Positions 34,349 to 46,582 are shown, counted from the first letter of the stretch. The stretch is DNA of 64,000 nt from Blochmannia endosymbiont of Camponotus sp. (GCF_023586085.1 NZ_CP097757.1:62001-126000); one strand, 5' to 3'. The notes: a model not told the origin generated them from the sequence alone. Program-made: numbers and translations.

Positions 34349-34780
34349 TTAATCTTCCACTTTTAGCCCCATAGAATGAGCTGTACCTATGATAGAACGT
34401 GATATTGATTCTATATTAGAACCTGTCATATCAACAGCTTTAATTTTTGCAATTTCATAAATTTGAGTACGTGATACTTTACCAATATTTATTGTATTTG
34501 GTTTTTCGGATCCAGATTGAATACTTGCAGCTTTTTTTAATAATATCGAAGCGGGAGGGGTTTTAGTAATAAATGAAAAAGAACGATCGGTATAAACAGT
34601 AATGACGACTGGAATCGGTAGTCCTGTTTCGAGTTTTCCAGTTTTTGCATTAAATTCTTTGCAAAATTCCATAATATTAACGCCTTGTTGGCCTAAAGCG
34701 GGTCCAACAGGAGGACTAGGATTAGCAGCTCCAGCGGAAATTTGTAGCCTAATATAGGCTTGTACTTTTTTTTTAACCAT
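34349..34780 (-). CDS. rplK: 50S ribosomal protein L11
   Basis: L11 binds the GTPase-associated region of 23S rRNA with L10. I chose the second ATG (34778-34780), which lies 8 bases after the AGGA site; the first ATG (34786) is only 2 bases from it. The resulting 143 residues start [17 protein letters not shown], matching E. coli. The linker [21 protein letters not shown] and the C-terminal [14 protein letters not shown] are conserved. A 134-base gap separates it from nusG. Confidence 0.96.
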   Translation of the reverse strand: MVKKKVQAYIRLQISAGAANPSPPVGPALGQQGVNIMEFCKEFNAKTGKLETGLPIPVVITVYTDRSFSFITKTPPASILLKKAASIQSGSEKPNTINIGKVSRTQIYEIAKIKAVDMTGSNIESISRSIIGTAHSMGLKVED

Positions 34781-34920
34781 ATTCATTGTCCTAGCAATAA
34801 AGTTAATAATATTTTGTTTTTATTTATATTCGTTATTATGTAACTGTAGATAGAAAATAATAACCATTTTTATCGTATACATTCAAATGTGTAATTCTTG
34901 TAATATATAATTTTGTATAA

Positions 34921-35466
34921 TTAAGATTTTTCAACTTGAGAAAAATCTAATTCTACCGGAGTAGCTCGTCCAAAGATAGAAACTGATACTTTTAAGCGAT
35001 TTTTTTCATAATCTACTTCTTCTACTACAGCATTAAAATCAGAAAAAGGGCCATCGCTAACTCGGATAAGTTCTCCAGGTTCAAATAATGTTTTGGGACG
35101 GGGTTTATCTCCTATTTGCTGTAGTCGATGAATAATGTCATTAACTTCTTTATCCCCAATAGGAGCAGGCTTATCGCATGTCCCTCCAACGAAACCCATA
35201 ACACGTGGAACACTTTTTACTAAATGCCAACTAGAATCATTCATTATCATTTGTACTAATACGTAACCAGGAAAAAATTTACGTTCGCTTTTTCTACGTT
35301 GTCCAGCTCGCATTTCTACTACCTCTTCTGTTGGGATCATGATTTCACCAAACATTGTGTCCATATTGTGTAGTTTAATGTACTCACGTAAAGAATGAGC
35401 TACACGATTTTCAAACCCAGAAAACGCTTGAATAACATACCAATGTTTTTTTAAAATATCAGTCAT
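34921..35466 (-). CDS. nusG: Transcription factor NusG
   Basis: NusG increases RNA polymerase processivity, binds Rho through its KOW domain and takes part in rRNA antitermination with SuhB. The product is 181 residues, as in E. coli. The N-terminal NGN domain ([24 protein letters not shown]) and the C-terminal KOW domain ([28 protein letters not shown]) are intact. It overlaps the secE operon context, one base after secE. Its partners rho and suhB are in the same window. Confidence 0.97.
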   Translation of the reverse strand: MTDILKKHWYVIQAFSGFENRVAHSLREYIKLHNMDTMFGEIMIPTEEVVEMRAGQRRKSERKFFPGYVLVQMIMNDSSWHLVKSVPRVMGFVGGTCDKPAPIGDKEVNDIIHRLQQIGDKPRPKTLFEPGELIRVSDGPFSDFNAVVEEVDYEKNRLKVSVSIFGRATPVELDFSQVEKS

Positions 35467-35467
35467 A

Positions 35468-35845
35468 TTATAACCTCAGACTAAATGATATCAGATGGAC
35501 TAAAATAGTATCTAATCCCCATAATAATAATGATATGACTATAGTCACTCCTATTACAATTAAGGTAGTATTGAATCCATCTCGGTAAGTAGGCCACACT
35601 ACTTTTCGTAATTCAGTGCGTGAATCATTTCCAAATATAACTATTAGTTTTCCTATTTTAGTGGTTGAAGCAATGTACGTAACAGCAGTAATGATAATAA
35701 AAATTACTGCGCCTCTCACGAAAGCATTATAATCACGGTATAAGTAGTTTCCAATGATAGACGTGGATACTAATCCTATAATACTAATCCATTTAGTTAC
35801 TTCTAATATATACGTATTTTTTTTATTTTTATTTTCTATATGCAT
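35468..35845 (-). CDS. secE: Preprotein translocase subunit SecE
   Basis: SecE clamps SecY in the protein-export channel. The 125 residues (E. coli 127) have three hydrophobic segments (about 15-35, 40-60 and 95-118) and the conserved [20 protein letters not shown] motif before the last helix. The enteric three-helix form is kept in full rather than trimmed to one helix. It lies directly before nusG and after tuf. Confidence 0.95.
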   Translation of the reverse strand: MHIENKNKKNTYILEVTKWISIIGLVSTSIIGNYLYRDYNAFVRGAVIFIIITAVTYIASTTKIGKLIVIFGNDSRTELRKVVWPTYRDGFNTTLIVIGVTIVISLLLWGLDTILVHLISFSLRL

Positions 35846-35910
35846 ACCAACACATTACTACATTTTTATAAATATAACTATAATACAACTGTATTTGTCA
35901 CATTGTGCAA

Positions 35911-37095
35911 TTAAGATATAATTTTAGATACAATTCCAGCCCCTATGGTACGGCCGCCTTCTCTAATAGCGAATCGAAGGCCATCATTCATAGCTATTGG
36001 AGAAATTAAATTAACAATCATTTTAATATTGTCTCCAGGCATTACCATCTCTACTCCTTCTGGTAATTCAATGGTGCCAGTGACATCTGTGGTACGAAAA
36101 TAAAACTGAGGACGATAACCTTTAAAAAATGGCGTGTGTCTTCCTCCTTCATCTTTATTAAGAATATATACTTCTGATTCAAAATGAGAATGAGGTTTGA
36201 TATATCCAGGCTTAGATAATACCTGACCACGTTCTACTTCATCACGTTTAGTGCCACGTAACAAAATACCAACATTTTCTCCAGCACGTCCTTCGTCTAA
36301 TAACTTTCTGAACATTTCTACTCCAGTGCATGTGGTTTTTATAGTATTTTTTATACCGACAATTTCCATTTCTTCTCCTACTTTTATAACACCACGTTCA
36401 ATACGGCCCGTTACGACTGTACCTCGGCCAGAAATAGAAAAAACATCTTCAATGGGTAATAAAAATGGTTGGTCTACAGATCGTTTGGGCTCTGGAATAT
36501 AATTGTCTAATACATCTGCTAATTCTAAAATTTTATTAGACCATATTTCTTCTTCCTCTAATGCTTTTAAAGCAGAACCACGAATAATTGGTGTATTATC
36601 TCCTGGAAAGTCATATTGGGATAGTAATTCTCGCATTTCCATTTCAACTAATTCTAATAATTCTTCATCATCAACCATATCGCATTTATTCATAAATACA
36701 ATTATGTGAGGAACTCCCACTTGCCTGGCTAATAAAATATGCTCACGAGTTTGTGGCATAGGTCCATCAGTGGCAGCTACTACTAATATTGCTCCATCCA
36801 TTTGTGCAGCCCCAGTAATCATGTTTTTTACATAATCAGCATGACCAGGGCAATCTACATGTGCGTAATGTCGATGTGCAGTATCATACTCAACATGGGA
36901 AGTATTTATGGTAATTCCTCGTGCTTTTTCTTCCGGAGCATTATCAATTTGATCGAAAGCACGTGCACATCCGCCATAATGTTTAGATAAAATAGTAGTT
37001 ATAGCGGCGGTTAGAGTAGTTTTCCCGTGGTCTACATGACCAATGGTTCCTACATTAATATGTGGTTTTATGCGTTTAAATTTTTCTTTGGACAC
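35911..37095 (-). CDS. tuf: Elongation factor Tu
   Basis: EF-Tu brings aminoacyl-tRNA to the ribosome. It has 394 residues, as in E. coli. [41 protein letters not shown] and NKCDM are intact, and the C-terminal domains are complete. It starts with GTG after a GGAG site, as in E. coli. It is the only tuf visible and stands between fusA (the tufA position in the str operon) and secE (the tufB position), so it joins two ancestral operons. Confidence 0.98.
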   Translation of the reverse strand: MSKEKFKRIKPHINVGTIGHVDHGKTTLTAAITTILSKHYGGCARAFDQIDNAPEEKARGITINTSHVEYDTAHRHYAHVDCPGHADYVKNMITGAAQMDGAILVVAATDGPMPQTREHILLARQVGVPHIIVFMNKCDMVDDEELLELVEMEMRELLSQYDFPGDNTPIIRGSALKALEEEEIWSNKILELADVLDNYIPEPKRSVDQPFLLPIEDVFSISGRGTVVTGRIERGVIKVGEEMEIVGIKNTIKTTCTGVEMFRKLLDEGRAGENVGILLRGTKRDEVERGQVLSKPGYIKPHSHFESEVYILNKDEGGRHTPFFKGYRPQFYFRTTDVTGTIELPEGVEMVMPGDNIKMIVNLISPIAMNDGLRFAIREGGRTIGAGIVSKIIS

Positions 37096-37159
37096 TTCTA
37101 AACTCCTTAGATCTTTTATAGTTTTTTCAAAAACGATTGAATCTAAATATTATTTATTA

Positions 37160-39274
37160 TTATTTAGTTTGACGAGAATTGATAATAATTTGAGCAATAT
37201 TGTTAGGTACTTCATTATATTTTAAAAATTCCATAGAATAACAAGCGCGCCCTTGAGTTTGTGAACGTAAACTAGTAGCATAACCAAACATGTCTGATAA
37301 AGGAACTTGGGCGCAAATTATCTTCCCACCAATTGTAGAATTTTCTAAACCACTAATTATACCTCGGCGACGATTTAAATCTGCAATAACATCTCCCATA
37401 TAATCTTCGGGTGTTTCAATTTCTACATGCATAATAGGTTCTAACAATACAGGATTGGCTTTCATAAATCCTTCTTTAAATGCTATAGACCCTGCTATTT
37501 TAAATGCTATTTCTGAAGAGTCAACTTCGTGATAAGAACCATCAAAAATAGTTACACAAATATCTACAATTGGATATCCTGCAAGAATGCCATTGCTTAT
37601 TTGTTCTTGTACGCCTTTATCTACAGCAGGTATATATTCTTTAGGTACAGCACCTCCTACAATTTTATTTAAAAATTTATAATTTTCTTCGTCTTTTGTA
37701 TGCATAGGTTCGATACGCAACCAAACATGACCGAATTGACCTCTACCTCCTGATTGGCGAATAAATTTACCTTCTTGTGTTACACTACTACGGATGGTTT
37801 CACGGTATGCAACTTGAGGTTTTCCTACGTTAGCTTCAACATTAAATTCTCTTCTCATACGTTCTACAAGAATTTCTAAATGCAACTCACCCATTCCGGC
37901 AATAATAGTTTGACCAGAGTCTTTATCAATCCATACACGAAACGATGGATCTTCTTGAGCTAGACGATTTAAAGCTAAACTCATTTTATCTTGATCTGCT
38001 TTAGTTTTAGCTTCGACCATTACAGAAATAACTGGTTCTGGAAATTCCATACGTTCAAGAATAATTGGTGAGGATGGGTCACACAAGGTATCTCCAGTAT
38101 CGACATCTTTTAGACCAATAGCTGCAGCAATATCTCCTGCATGAACAGCTTTAATTTCTTCTCTTTTATTTGCATGCATTTGTACAATGCGACCGAATCG
38201 TTCACGTTTTTCTTTTATAGGGTTTAATACATTATCTCCAGAACTTACTACGCCTGAGTATACTCGAAAAAAAGTTAAGTTTCCTACAAATGGATCGGTA
38301 GCTATTTTAAATGCTAAAGCTGAAAACGGTTCATTATCATTAGCATGGCGTTTAATTTGAGTAGATCCGTCTTTTAATACACCTGTAATAGATGTTACGT
38401 CGCTTGGAGATGGTAAATATTCTACAACAGCATCTAACATTGCTTGTACTCCTTTATTTTTAAAAGCAGATCCGCATGTTACTAGTATAATTTCATTATT
38501 TAATACTCTTCGACGTAATGCTTGTTTAATTTCTTGTTCTGTTAATTGGTGTCTGTTGGACAAATATTTATCCATCAACTCTTCAGATTCTTCAACAGCA
38601 GATTCTATTAAATGCTTGTGCCATATATCTGATAATTCTATTAAATTTTCAGGTATTTTGCTGTAAACAAAAGTGACGCCTTGATCAGCTTCATTCCAAT
38701 GAATCGCTTTCATTTTGATTAGATCGATAACTCCAGTAAATTTTTCTTCTGAACCTACAGCTAATTGAATAGGTACAGGATTAGCAAGCAATCTAGTTTT
38801 TAATTGTTCTACAACTCGTAGATAATCCGCGCCTACTCGATCCATTTTATTTATAAACGCAATACGTGGCACTTTATATTTATTTGCTTGACGCCATACA
38901 GTTTCAGATTGAGGCTGTACTCCGCCTACGGCACAGTAAATCATTACTGCACCGTCAAGTACACGCATAGAGCGTTCTACTTCAATGGTAAAATCAACAT
39001 GTCCTGGAGTATCTATTATATTAATACGGTGTGAGTCGAATTGATTAGCCATACCTGACCAAAAACATGTAGTAGCTGCAGACGTAATTGTTATTCCTCG
39101 TTCTTGTTCTTGTTCCATCCAGTCCATAGTTGCAGAACCAGTATGTACTTCTCCAATTTTATGATTTACACCTGTATAAAACAAAATTCGTTCAGTTGTA
39201 GTAGTTTTTCCAGCGTCAATATGTGCGCTTATTCCAATATTACGATACCGTACAATCGGTGTTACACGAGTCAT
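37160..39274 (-). CDS. fusA: Elongation factor G
   Basis: EF-G drives translocation and ribosome recycling. I chose ATG 39272-39274, preceded by GAGGA at a good distance, giving 704 residues exactly as in E. coli; the frame continues upstream only to a TTG. G motifs [33 protein letters not shown] and NKMDR are present. Domains II to V are complete, including [11 protein letters not shown] and the C-terminal [10 protein letters not shown]. It sits between rpsG and tuf as in the str operon. Confidence 0.97.
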   Translation of the reverse strand: MTRVTPIVRYRNIGISAHIDAGKTTTTERILFYTGVNHKIGEVHTGSATMDWMEQEQERGITITSAATTCFWSGMANQFDSHRINIIDTPGHVDFTIEVERSMRVLDGAVMIYCAVGGVQPQSETVWRQANKYKVPRIAFINKMDRVGADYLRVVEQLKTRLLANPVPIQLAVGSEEKFTGVIDLIKMKAIHWNEADQGVTFVYSKIPENLIELSDIWHKHLIESAVEESEELMDKYLSNRHQLTEQEIKQALRRRVLNNEIILVTCGSAFKNKGVQAMLDAVVEYLPSPSDVTSITGVLKDGSTQIKRHANDNEPFSALAFKIATDPFVGNLTFFRVYSGVVSSGDNVLNPIKEKRERFGRIVQMHANKREEIKAVHAGDIAAAIGLKDVDTGDTLCDPSSPIILERMEFPEPVISVMVEAKTKADQDKMSLALNRLAQEDPSFRVWIDKDSGQTIIAGMGELHLEILVERMRREFNVEANVGKPQVAYRETIRSSVTQEGKFIRQSGGRGQFGHVWLRIEPMHTKDEENYKFLNKIVGGAVPKEYIPAVDKGVQEQISNGILAGYPIVDICVTIFDGSYHEVDSSEIAFKIAGSIAFKEGFMKANPVLLEPIMHVEIETPEDYMGDVIADLNRRRGIISGLENSTIGGKIICAQVPLSDMFGYATSLRSQTQGRACYSMEFLKYNEVPNNIAQIIINSRQTK

Positions 39275-39457
39275 TAATATCCTCAATAATATTTGTTATT
39301 ATTTCAACAGTAATGTCTATTATATTTGAAAAATACTGTTTCTAAGTGATTTTAAGTATATTTAAGATAAATAAGACTTAATAGTCGAATAATTGTTAAG
39401 AGTTTTTAAAATTAAATGATATCATATTTTGTGTATATTAGTATGATTGAGATGCAA

Positions 39458-39928
39458 TTACCAACGATAATGAGCAAAAGCCTTATTGGATTCTGCGATA
39501 CGATGTATTTCTTCACGTTTTTTAACAGCATGTCCTTTGCCTTCTATAGCATCTAAAAATTCATTTGCTAAACGTAACTCCATAGAGTTATCATTTCTTT
39601 TGCGAGCAGCTTCAATAATCCACCTCATTGCTAGAGTATTTCTACGTACAAGACGAACTTCTACTGGTACTTGATAAGTAGAACCTCCAACACGTCTAGA
39701 TTTTACTTCTACAATTGGACGTACATTATTTATAGCTATTTCGAATGTTTCTAAACAATCTTTATTTGATCGTTTGAATAGAATATCTAACGAGGAATAT
39801 ACTATTGTTTCTGCAATAGATTTTTTCCCGTTTAACATTAATAGATTGATAAATTTTGCTAATAGATCGGATCCAAATTTTGGATCCGGGAGAATATTTC
39901 GTTTTATAACGACGCGACGGCGTGGCAT
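39458..39928 (-). CDS. rpsG: 30S ribosomal protein S7
   Basis: S7 organises the head of the 30S subunit and in E. coli represses the str operon. It has 156 residues, the ordinary length outside E. coli K-12. [23 protein letters not shown], the central [20 protein letters not shown] (split by the usual loop) and the C-terminal AFAHYRW are conserved. AGAGGA precedes the ATG. A short palindrome (39868-39888, two GGATCC sites) falls in the coding region. Confidence 0.97.
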   Translation of the reverse strand: MPRRRVVIKRNILPDPKFGSDLLAKFINLLMLNGKKSIAETIVYSSLDILFKRSNKDCLETFEIAINNVRPIVEVKSRRVGGSTYQVPVEVRLVRRNTLAMRWIIEAARKRNDNSMELRLANEFLDAIEGKGHAVKKREEIHRIAESNKAFAHYRW

Positions 39929-40084
39929 GAATTATAATTCCTCTTTAATTAATTGATATCATATATAAACATAAAATTAACTGTTATAGTATTACAATTA
40001 CGGTTGACTGATTGTGCCTTATGTTTGAAACTTAACTTAAGTCAAAAAATAAAAAAGGGAACCGTCATATTTTTTGGTATATTA

Positions 40085-40456
40085 TTATTTTGGTTTTTTT
40101 GTTCCATATTTAGAACGACTTTTCTTACGGGAGTTAACTCCTGCGCAGTCAAGAGCTCCACGAATGACATGATATCGGACACCTGGTAGATCTTTAACAC
40201 GCCCACCTCTAATTAAAATTGAAGCATGTTCCTGTAAATTGTGACCTTCCCCTCCAATATAGGAAGTCACTTCTAATCCATTAGTTAAACGCACACGACA
40301 TACTTTTCGTAATGCAGAATTTGGTTTTTTTGGAGTAGTAGTGTATACGCGGATACATACTCCTCTTTTTTGTGGACAAGATTCTAATGCTGGCACATTA
40401 CTTTTAAAAGTTTTTGCAGTTCGTGCGTTACGAACGAGTTGATTAACTGTTGTCAT
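40085..40456 (-). CDS. rpsL: 30S ribosomal protein S12
   Basis: S12 helps decoding accuracy at the A site. I chose ATG 40454-40456, preceded by GGAG, giving 123 residues (E. coli 124); the upstream TTG is unlikely. [21 protein letters not shown] and the [13 protein letters not shown] loop are intact and carry wild-type Lys residues at both usual streptomycin-resistance sites. First gene of the long minus-strand rpsL-to-rpoC run. A TATAAT (40576-40581) about 120 bases upstream may be its promoter. Confidence 0.97.
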   Translation of the reverse strand: MTTVNQLVRNARTAKTFKSNVPALESCPQKRGVCIRVYTTTPKKPNSALRKVCRVRLTNGLEVTSYIGGEGHNLQEHASILIRGGRVKDLPGVRYHVIRGALDCAGVNSRKKSRSKYGTKKPK

Positions 40457-40848
40457 TTTCAAAATCTCCGATATTTTTATGATCGAAACTATTTTAAATA
40501 TATGTAACTTAAGTATTACTTAAACGCAAGAGCAGTGTACGATGCTGTTATTTTTAAATTACTAGTTAAAGTAGAATTATATCATATTTACTATAATTAT
40601 CCACCCAGTTTAATATCTAAATATAGAATCATTTAAATATGAAAATGTATTTACAACACATTTATTTTTCAATTTAACTATTGAGAAATTAACATATAAG
40701 AATTTTCATTATTTACAATAAATAGAAGAGAAAATGTTATCATCAATAATGATAATATAGTTACTTAATTACACGATATAGTAACAGCATAATATTTGAT
40801 TCTAACATTATTCTATTTTATTTTTTAAATTCAACATTTCTTGCTAAG

Positions 40849-40929
40849 ATGAGAGGTTTTGGACTGTTTTATTATTTTTTATTTATAATGCTATTGTGGC
40901 TGTCATATGAACAGAAATTAGTAGATTGA
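40849..40929 (+). CDS. Candidate 26-residue hydrophobic peptide
   Basis: ATG to TGA encodes 26 residues beginning MRGFGLFYYFLFIMLLWLS and ending with a short charged tail (EQKLVD). The layout (one membrane helix, then a polar C-terminus) is that of known bacterial small membrane proteins. It uses G/C-ending Leu codons (CTG twice), unusual for this genome. No strong ribosome site is seen. I do not recognise the family, and chance is a real alternative. Confidence 0.3.
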   Translation: MRGFGLFYYFLFIMLLWLSYEQKLVD

Positions 40930-41059
40930 ACAAATTATAAGTTTTGTTAATTTTCATCTGATTATATAAAATGAAAAGCAAGATAATTTATGATTAAAGT
41001 ATAGACATACATGCGATTTATAGTGAATTATATATCGCAAATAACCATCTTCTCGGTGT

Positions 41060-41134
41060 TTAGTAGATAATTCCGGTAAGAGCGAGGGAAACAATAGAAA
41101 TAAACAAAATAAATTTGATAAATAACGATTTCAT
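41060..41134 (-). CDS. Candidate 24-residue membrane peptide with a ribosome site
   Basis: ATG 41132-41134 to TAA 41060-41062 encodes 24 residues: MKSLFIK, then a hydrophobic run and the end LALTGIIY. An AAAAAGGT ribosome site stands 9 bases before the ATG, better than that of many real genes in this window. The local GC (CCCTCGCTCTTACCGG) is clearly above the surrounding desert. It resembles a single-helix small membrane protein or a leader-type peptide. No family is recognised. Confidence 0.4.
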   Translation of the reverse strand: MKSLFIKFILFISIVSLALTGIIY

Positions 41135-41243
41135 AATTTTTTACCTTTTTAAAGACAGTTCTATTTTAATACGATGACAGTATATTGCATGATTATTAAT
41201 TTTTAGTGTATTTAATTTATTAATAATAAATATTAGTTTATGT

Positions 41244-41301
41244 ATATTAAGACACATACATAATATATTTGTTTAAATATATTATGTATGTGTCTTAATA
41301 T
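41244..41301. repeat. 27-bp perfect inverted repeat in the desert
   Basis: Arms 41244-41270 and 41275-41301 are perfect complements around GTTT. The stem includes AAGACACATACAT, so it is not only A/T. It lies 110 bases upstream of the candidate small ORF at 41060-41134 (minus) and far from other genes. Confidence 0.85.
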
Positions 41302-42429
41302 TAGAGTTACCTTGAGCATTTTATATGAGTGTAACTTTATCAAAAATTTTTATAAATAATAATGGTAAAAATAAGATATTTGAAAATAAATACTGATTAT
41401 TCTAATATAAACAGACAAGATTTAAAGTAGTGCAATGTAAATTACATTTAATAATTTTAAACCTAATTTTTTTTAAATGAATATTAAAAAGTTATTGATT
41501 TCTGTGTGCCTATATAAATTATATTCTGCCATTTTTTATACAATTGTATATTTACTGTCATTAAATTTTTATAATGTTTTTTATCAGAGTATTATGTATT
41601 GTATACATACACAAAATTTTATTGAAATTAGTAATTGATATACTTTTGCTATTGTTTTATATAACACGATATTTTCATATATAATGCTTGTAATTAATTC
41701 ATATTTATAGAGTAAATTTATTACTTGTCTTCATGAATAAATTTAATATTGAAGATTAGTGTAGTTTATTAGTATCTGAATAAATTTCAGAATAAAATGC
41801 ATAAATTGTGTATAGTATATAATAATTTTAAAAATAAAATATTATGTTATGCATTATTAAAATATGATATGTAAAATTATCATAAATAAAAATAATTTTT
41901 ATTTTAATTTATAATTATAAAATATTTAATTTAATTAAAAGTTGTTTTTATCTTTTTATTATCATGAACGATTAAGAAAAACTGAAACTTAAAAATTTAT
42001 TACTATATGCTTCATGCTATATCATCACATAATGATATGTGTATTGTTGTGCATTTTATGTATTATCAAAATTATTGTTGTTTTACTGTATAATGTGTAT
42101 ATGTATTATTGACCGGAATAGATATGGTGTCACACTAAAATTTTATATAAATTGATTATAAAATACATGTTTTATTGTTTATATATATAGTAATAACAAA
42201 TGCAAAGATATGTTTATTATTTTGTAATATATTTTATGTTCTTATTGTATAAAGAGCACAAGGAAATATTTTTGTGGTTGTAATAATGAGGGTTTTTTGT
42301 AAAACTATAAAATTAATTAAAAATTTTATAATATATAATTATATGTAAAATTACATACTAATTTTTAATGGTTGATGATTAATTGTTTTATTATTTATTT
42401 AATTTGCATAAAACAATTAATCTGATTGT

Positions 42430-42506
42430 ATTATATCAATATTTAATATGTATTAAATATTGATATAATGGCTTATGTTTGTGTGAAAAAACAAACATAA
42501 GCCATT
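42430..42506 (-). terminator. Two adjoining perfect hairpins downstream of pabA
   Basis: Hairpin 1: 19-bp arms 42430-42448 and 42451-42469, loop TG. Hairpin 2: 15-bp arms 42467-42481 and 42492-42506 (AATGGCTTATGTTTG), loop 10 bases. They share three bases. They lie 39-115 bases after the restored pabA stop, so termination or 3'-end protection is likely. Confidence 0.6.
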
Positions 42507-42544
42507 TTAGTATTAATTTTTAATGAATTTACTTAATTTTAATT

Positions 42545-43142
<598 letters not shown>

Positions 43143-43325
43143 TATAAATTTATCATGCTATTTTATTTTTAATGAATTATATACAATAATTTTTTCTTAT
43201 GTTTATGTTTTATAATTAATGTGACATAATAACATTATTAAATATTATGTGTATTTTGATTTATAATCAAAATAAAATTTTTGTTATTTTAAAAAATAAT
43301 AATTTCGATAAAATACCAGAATTAA

Positions 43326-44351
43326 CTATTTATAATTAATATTGAGTAAACCCATTGCTTTATGTACCCTTTGTAAGGTGATATTAGCACGTTTTCGCGC
43401 TTTTTCTGCTCCCATATATAGTATATAGCGTAACTTATCTTCATTAGCACGTTCAGTGTAATAACGTTTTTGTAATTTTGTCAACATCGATGATATTGAT
43501 TGAATGACTTCATTTTTTAAATAAAAATATGGTTTTTTTTTAAACAATTTTTCTAAATACTTTATTGGTTGTTCATTTATTCCAGAAAGAATCTCTAGTA
43601 AATTAGAAATACCAGGTTTATTAATGGGATCATATTTAATCATTGGAGGGTTATCAGTATCGGTAACAGCGCGTTTGATTTTTTCTGATATAGTATTAAT
43701 ATCGTCTAAAAGAGTAATAATATTATTAGAATTATTATCTGATTTAGACATTTTTTTATTTGGTTCTAATAAAGACATGATACGAGAGCCATATACAGGA
43801 ATACATATTTCTGGAATTACAAAAATTGTACCATATTTATAATTAAAACGTTTAGCGATATTACGTGTTAATTCTAAATGTTGTTTTTGATCTGAGCCTA
43901 CTGGAACTAAATTGGTTTGATATAATAGAATGTCTGATGCCATTAGCACTGGATAGTTAAATAAACCGATATTAATACTTTCTTTTTGTTGTGCTAATTT
44001 TTCTTTGAATTGATTCATACGATTTAGTTCTCCAAAATATGTATAACAATTCAATAACCAGTTTAATTGACTATGTTCTGGAACATGGGACTGAATAAAT
44101 ATGGTACTATTATTCGGGTCAATACCACACGCTAAATATAAAGCTAGTGTATCTAATGATGTTTTATTTAACTGACGTAAATTATTGTAGTTTGTAGCTG
44201 AATGTAAATCTACTATGCAATATATGCATTGATAATTATGTTGCATTTTGACCCATTGACGTATCGCCCCGATGTAGTTTCCAATAGTCAGTCGACCTGA
44301 TGGTTGAGCTCCACTAAACACAATTGGTTTATTTATATGACTATTTTCCAT
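43326..44351 (-). CDS. trpS: Tryptophanyl-tRNA synthetase
   Basis: A class I synthetase that charges tRNA-Trp, 341 residues (E. coli 334). The HIGH-type motif appears as [14 protein letters not shown], the KMSKS motif is intact in [10 protein letters not shown], and [21 protein letters not shown] is the conserved tRNA/tryptophan region. It lies between pabA and rpe; E. coli has trpS-gph-rpe-dam, and gph and dam are absent here. The N-terminal extension of a few residues (MENSHI) is not conserved. Confidence 0.96.
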   Translation of the reverse strand: MENSHINKPIVFSGAQPSGRLTIGNYIGAIRQWVKMQHNYQCIYCIVDLHSATNYNNLRQLNKTSLDTLALYLACGIDPNNSTIFIQSHVPEHSQLNWLLNCYTYFGELNRMNQFKEKLAQQKESINIGLFNYPVLMASDILLYQTNLVPVGSDQKQHLELTRNIAKRFNYKYGTIFVIPEICIPVYGSRIMSLLEPNKKMSKSDNNSNNIITLLDDINTISEKIKRAVTDTDNPPMIKYDPINKPGISNLLEILSGINEQPIKYLEKLFKKKPYFYLKNEVIQSISSMLTKLQKRYYTERANEDKLRYILYMGAEKARKRANITLQRVHKAMGLLNINYK

Positions 44352-44579
44352 AGTTTTTAAAATGAAATAAACAATATATTACTATATTAAGATTTATATA
44401 AAATATAAGTTGTATATTAATGTAAGTTTGCAATCATATGAAAAGCATAACTGTAAAATAAGACTATTCTATAGATATTAGAATATCAAATAATACTTAC
44501 CTGAAATAGAAAAACTATTTAATAAATATGATATTTCTTTTAATTTTTTGTTTAATAAATAATCTAATTAGTGTTTTTA

Positions 44580-45248
44580 TTATTGATTCGATAGAATAGA
44601 GCGAACCATGTGTATGGTTTCGTAGTAATTTGGAGACCTAAAGATAGCTGATCCCATAATGAATGTGTTTGCGCCAGCTTCTAAAATTGAACGTATATTT
44701 TTTATATTAATTCCTCCATCCACTGCTAAATCAATATTATGGTTGGCATTGTCTATTAATTTGCGTGTTTGACTTATTTTGTTTAAAATCATAGGGATAA
44801 ATGATTGTCCGCTAAATCCAGGGTTTACTGACATTAATATAATCATATCAATTTTATGCATCACATATTCCAAATAATTGAGAGTAGTGCTAGGGTTAAA
44901 AACTAATCCCGCTTTACATCCATGTTCTTTAATTAGTTGTAATGATCGATCAATATGTTTTGTTGCTTCTGGATGAAAACTGATATACGTTGCGCCAACA
45001 GAAGCAAAATCTGATATTAATCGATCTATTGGCTTCGCCATTAGATGGACATCAATAGGGATACTAATTCCATAATTACGTAATGATTGTAATACCATGG
45101 ATCCTATGCTTAAATTAGGAACATAATGATTATCCATAACATCAAAATGTAACAAATCTGCACCAGCAGATATGACATTAGTTACATCTTCTCCCAGTTT
45201 GGCAAAATTAGCTGACAAAATCGATGGAGCTATTAAAAAGCGTTTCAT
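44580..45248 (-). CDS. rpe: Ribulose-phosphate 3-epimerase
   Basis: Rpe interconverts ribulose-5-P and xylulose-5-P in the pentose phosphate pathway. I chose ATG 45246-45248 (222 residues, E. coli 225), which gives [15 protein letters not shown]; the earlier TTG is unlikely. The metal and catalytic motifs [32 protein letters not shown] and AVDGGI are intact. A TIM-barrel enzyme. It lies between trpS and aroB, as in E. coli after loss of gph, dam and damX. Confidence 0.96.
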   Translation of the reverse strand: MKRFLIAPSILSANFAKLGEDVTNVISAGADLLHFDVMDNHYVPNLSIGSMVLQSLRNYGISIPIDVHLMAKPIDRLISDFASVGATYISFHPEATKHIDRSLQLIKEHGCKAGLVFNPSTTLNYLEYVMHKIDMIILMSVNPGFSGQSFIPMILNKISQTRKLIDNANHNIDLAVDGGINIKNIRSILEAGANTFIMGSAIFRSPNYYETIHMVRSILSNQ

Positions 45249-45443
45249 TGAAATTTCCAATTAAAAATTATAATGCTACAAATATAAATTAATTTAAATA
45301 AATAAATTTTTATATTTATTAATTTTTATTTTAAATGAACTAAATAATAATCCAATTCTGATTGAGGTTATATTGCTATTTTTGTGTCAACAGTATCTTT
45401 ATATATATTTATGTACTATATAAATAAGGATAAAAATTTTGTT

Positions 45444-46529
45444 TTAACTACAAGTATCTTCGATAGATAGAGATACTAACTCATGATTTACATTAAAAAT
45501 AGTCTTTACACATCCTATGGAGACAGGTAAAACTAAATTAAGTTGTCCTGATATCGATTTTTTGTCACGTGTCATATATTTTAAATAATTTTTTGGTGTC
45601 ATTTCTTTTGGGCCGTGTATAGGCAGCCTAGCGCGCATTAATAACTGTTTTATACGTTCTGCGGCGCTGTAACTAAGTTGTCTTAAACGCAAAGCAGTAT
45701 TTGTTGCTAACATGATACCTGCTGCTACAGCCTCGCCATGAGACCATTGTTTATAATTTAAATATGATTCAATAGCATGACCATAAGTATGCCCAAGATT
45801 AAGCGAGCTTCTAATACCTTGATCATATTCATCAATTGAAACTATAGATGCTTTTAATTCGCAACAACGACGAATACAATACATTAGAGATGGTACATTT
45901 AAAATTAATAAATTGTCTAAATTAGATTCCAACCAATTAAAAAAATCAGAATCAAGAGCAACGGCATACTTAATTATTTCAGCTAATCCAGAAGAAAACT
46001 CTTTTACAGTTAATGTATTTAAGACATCTAAATTGATAATAACAGCATTAGGTTGGTGAAAGGCTCCAATCATATTTTTTCCAAGCACATGATTGACCCC
46101 AGTTTTTCCGCCAATAGATGCGTCTACTTGTGCAAGCAACGTTGTTGGGACTTGAATAAAACGTATCCCGCGTTGATATGTAGCAGCAGCAAATCCAGTT
46201 ATATCTCCGATAACACCACCACCAAGCGCAATAAGTATTGTACTGCGATCATAATTTTGTGTTAATAATTTAGTGAATATTTTATTTAATGTTATTAAAG
46301 TTTTATTTTTTTCCCCATCTGGTAAAATTAGTTGATCAGTGATAATACCTGCATGAGCTAGTAAATTACATAATACATTTAAGTAAATTGGCGCTACTCG
46401 ATCATTGGTGATTAACACTACTTTATCGCCAGCATGCAGCGACCAAAAGGATGAAAAATGATTAAATAACTTGTCTGAGATGATAACTGGATAGCTTCGT
46501 TTGTGTAATTTTACGATAATTTTTTCCAT
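45444..46529 (-). CDS. aroB: 3-dehydroquinate synthase
   Basis: AroB turns DAHP into 3-dehydroquinate, the second step of the shikimate pathway, using NAD and a metal. It has 361 residues (E. coli 362). NAD-site LPDGEKNKTL and GGGVIGDITGFAAATYQRG are present, as are metal ligands in NLGHTYGHAIE and SHGEAVAAG. It is 53 bases downstream of aroK, the conserved aroKB pair. Aromatic amino acids are a typical product supplied to insect hosts. Confidence 0.97.
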   Translation of the reverse strand: MEKIIVKLHKRSYPVIISDKLFNHFSSFWSLHAGDKVVLITNDRVAPIYLNVLCNLLAHAGIITDQLILPDGEKNKTLITLNKIFTKLLTQNYDRSTILIALGGGVIGDITGFAAATYQRGIRFIQVPTTLLAQVDASIGGKTGVNHVLGKNMIGAFHQPNAVIINLDVLNTLTVKEFSSGLAEIIKYAVALDSDFFNWLESNLDNLLILNVPSLMYCIRRCCELKASIVSIDEYDQGIRSSLNLGHTYGHAIESYLNYKQWSHGEAVAAGIMLATNTALRLRQLSYSAAERIKQLLMRARLPIHGPKEMTPKNYLKYMTRDKKSISGQLNLVLPVSIGCVKTIFNVNHELVSLSIEDTCS

Positions 46530-46582
46530 AAGAAAATTATAATAACTTTTAATAATGAATCACTAATATAGGATTTTGGGTG

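Larger units (their letters stand above)
40457..42544. other. 2.1-kb gene desert between pabA and rpsL
   Basis: No gene of normal size. E. coli has about twenty genes between rpsL and pabA (slyD, fkpA, kefB, crp, argD and others); I recognise no remnant of them. The stretch is about four-fifths A/T. It holds the rpsL promoter area, two tiny ORFs (40849-40929 and 41060-41134) and a 27-bp inverted repeat (41244-41301). The pabA terminator hairpins (42430-42506) lie at its far end. Confidence 0.6.

Noticed and set aside
39868-39888. Palindrome with two GGATCC sites in rpsG
   Set aside because: It codes for conserved S7 residues (DPKFGSD), which explains the sequence.
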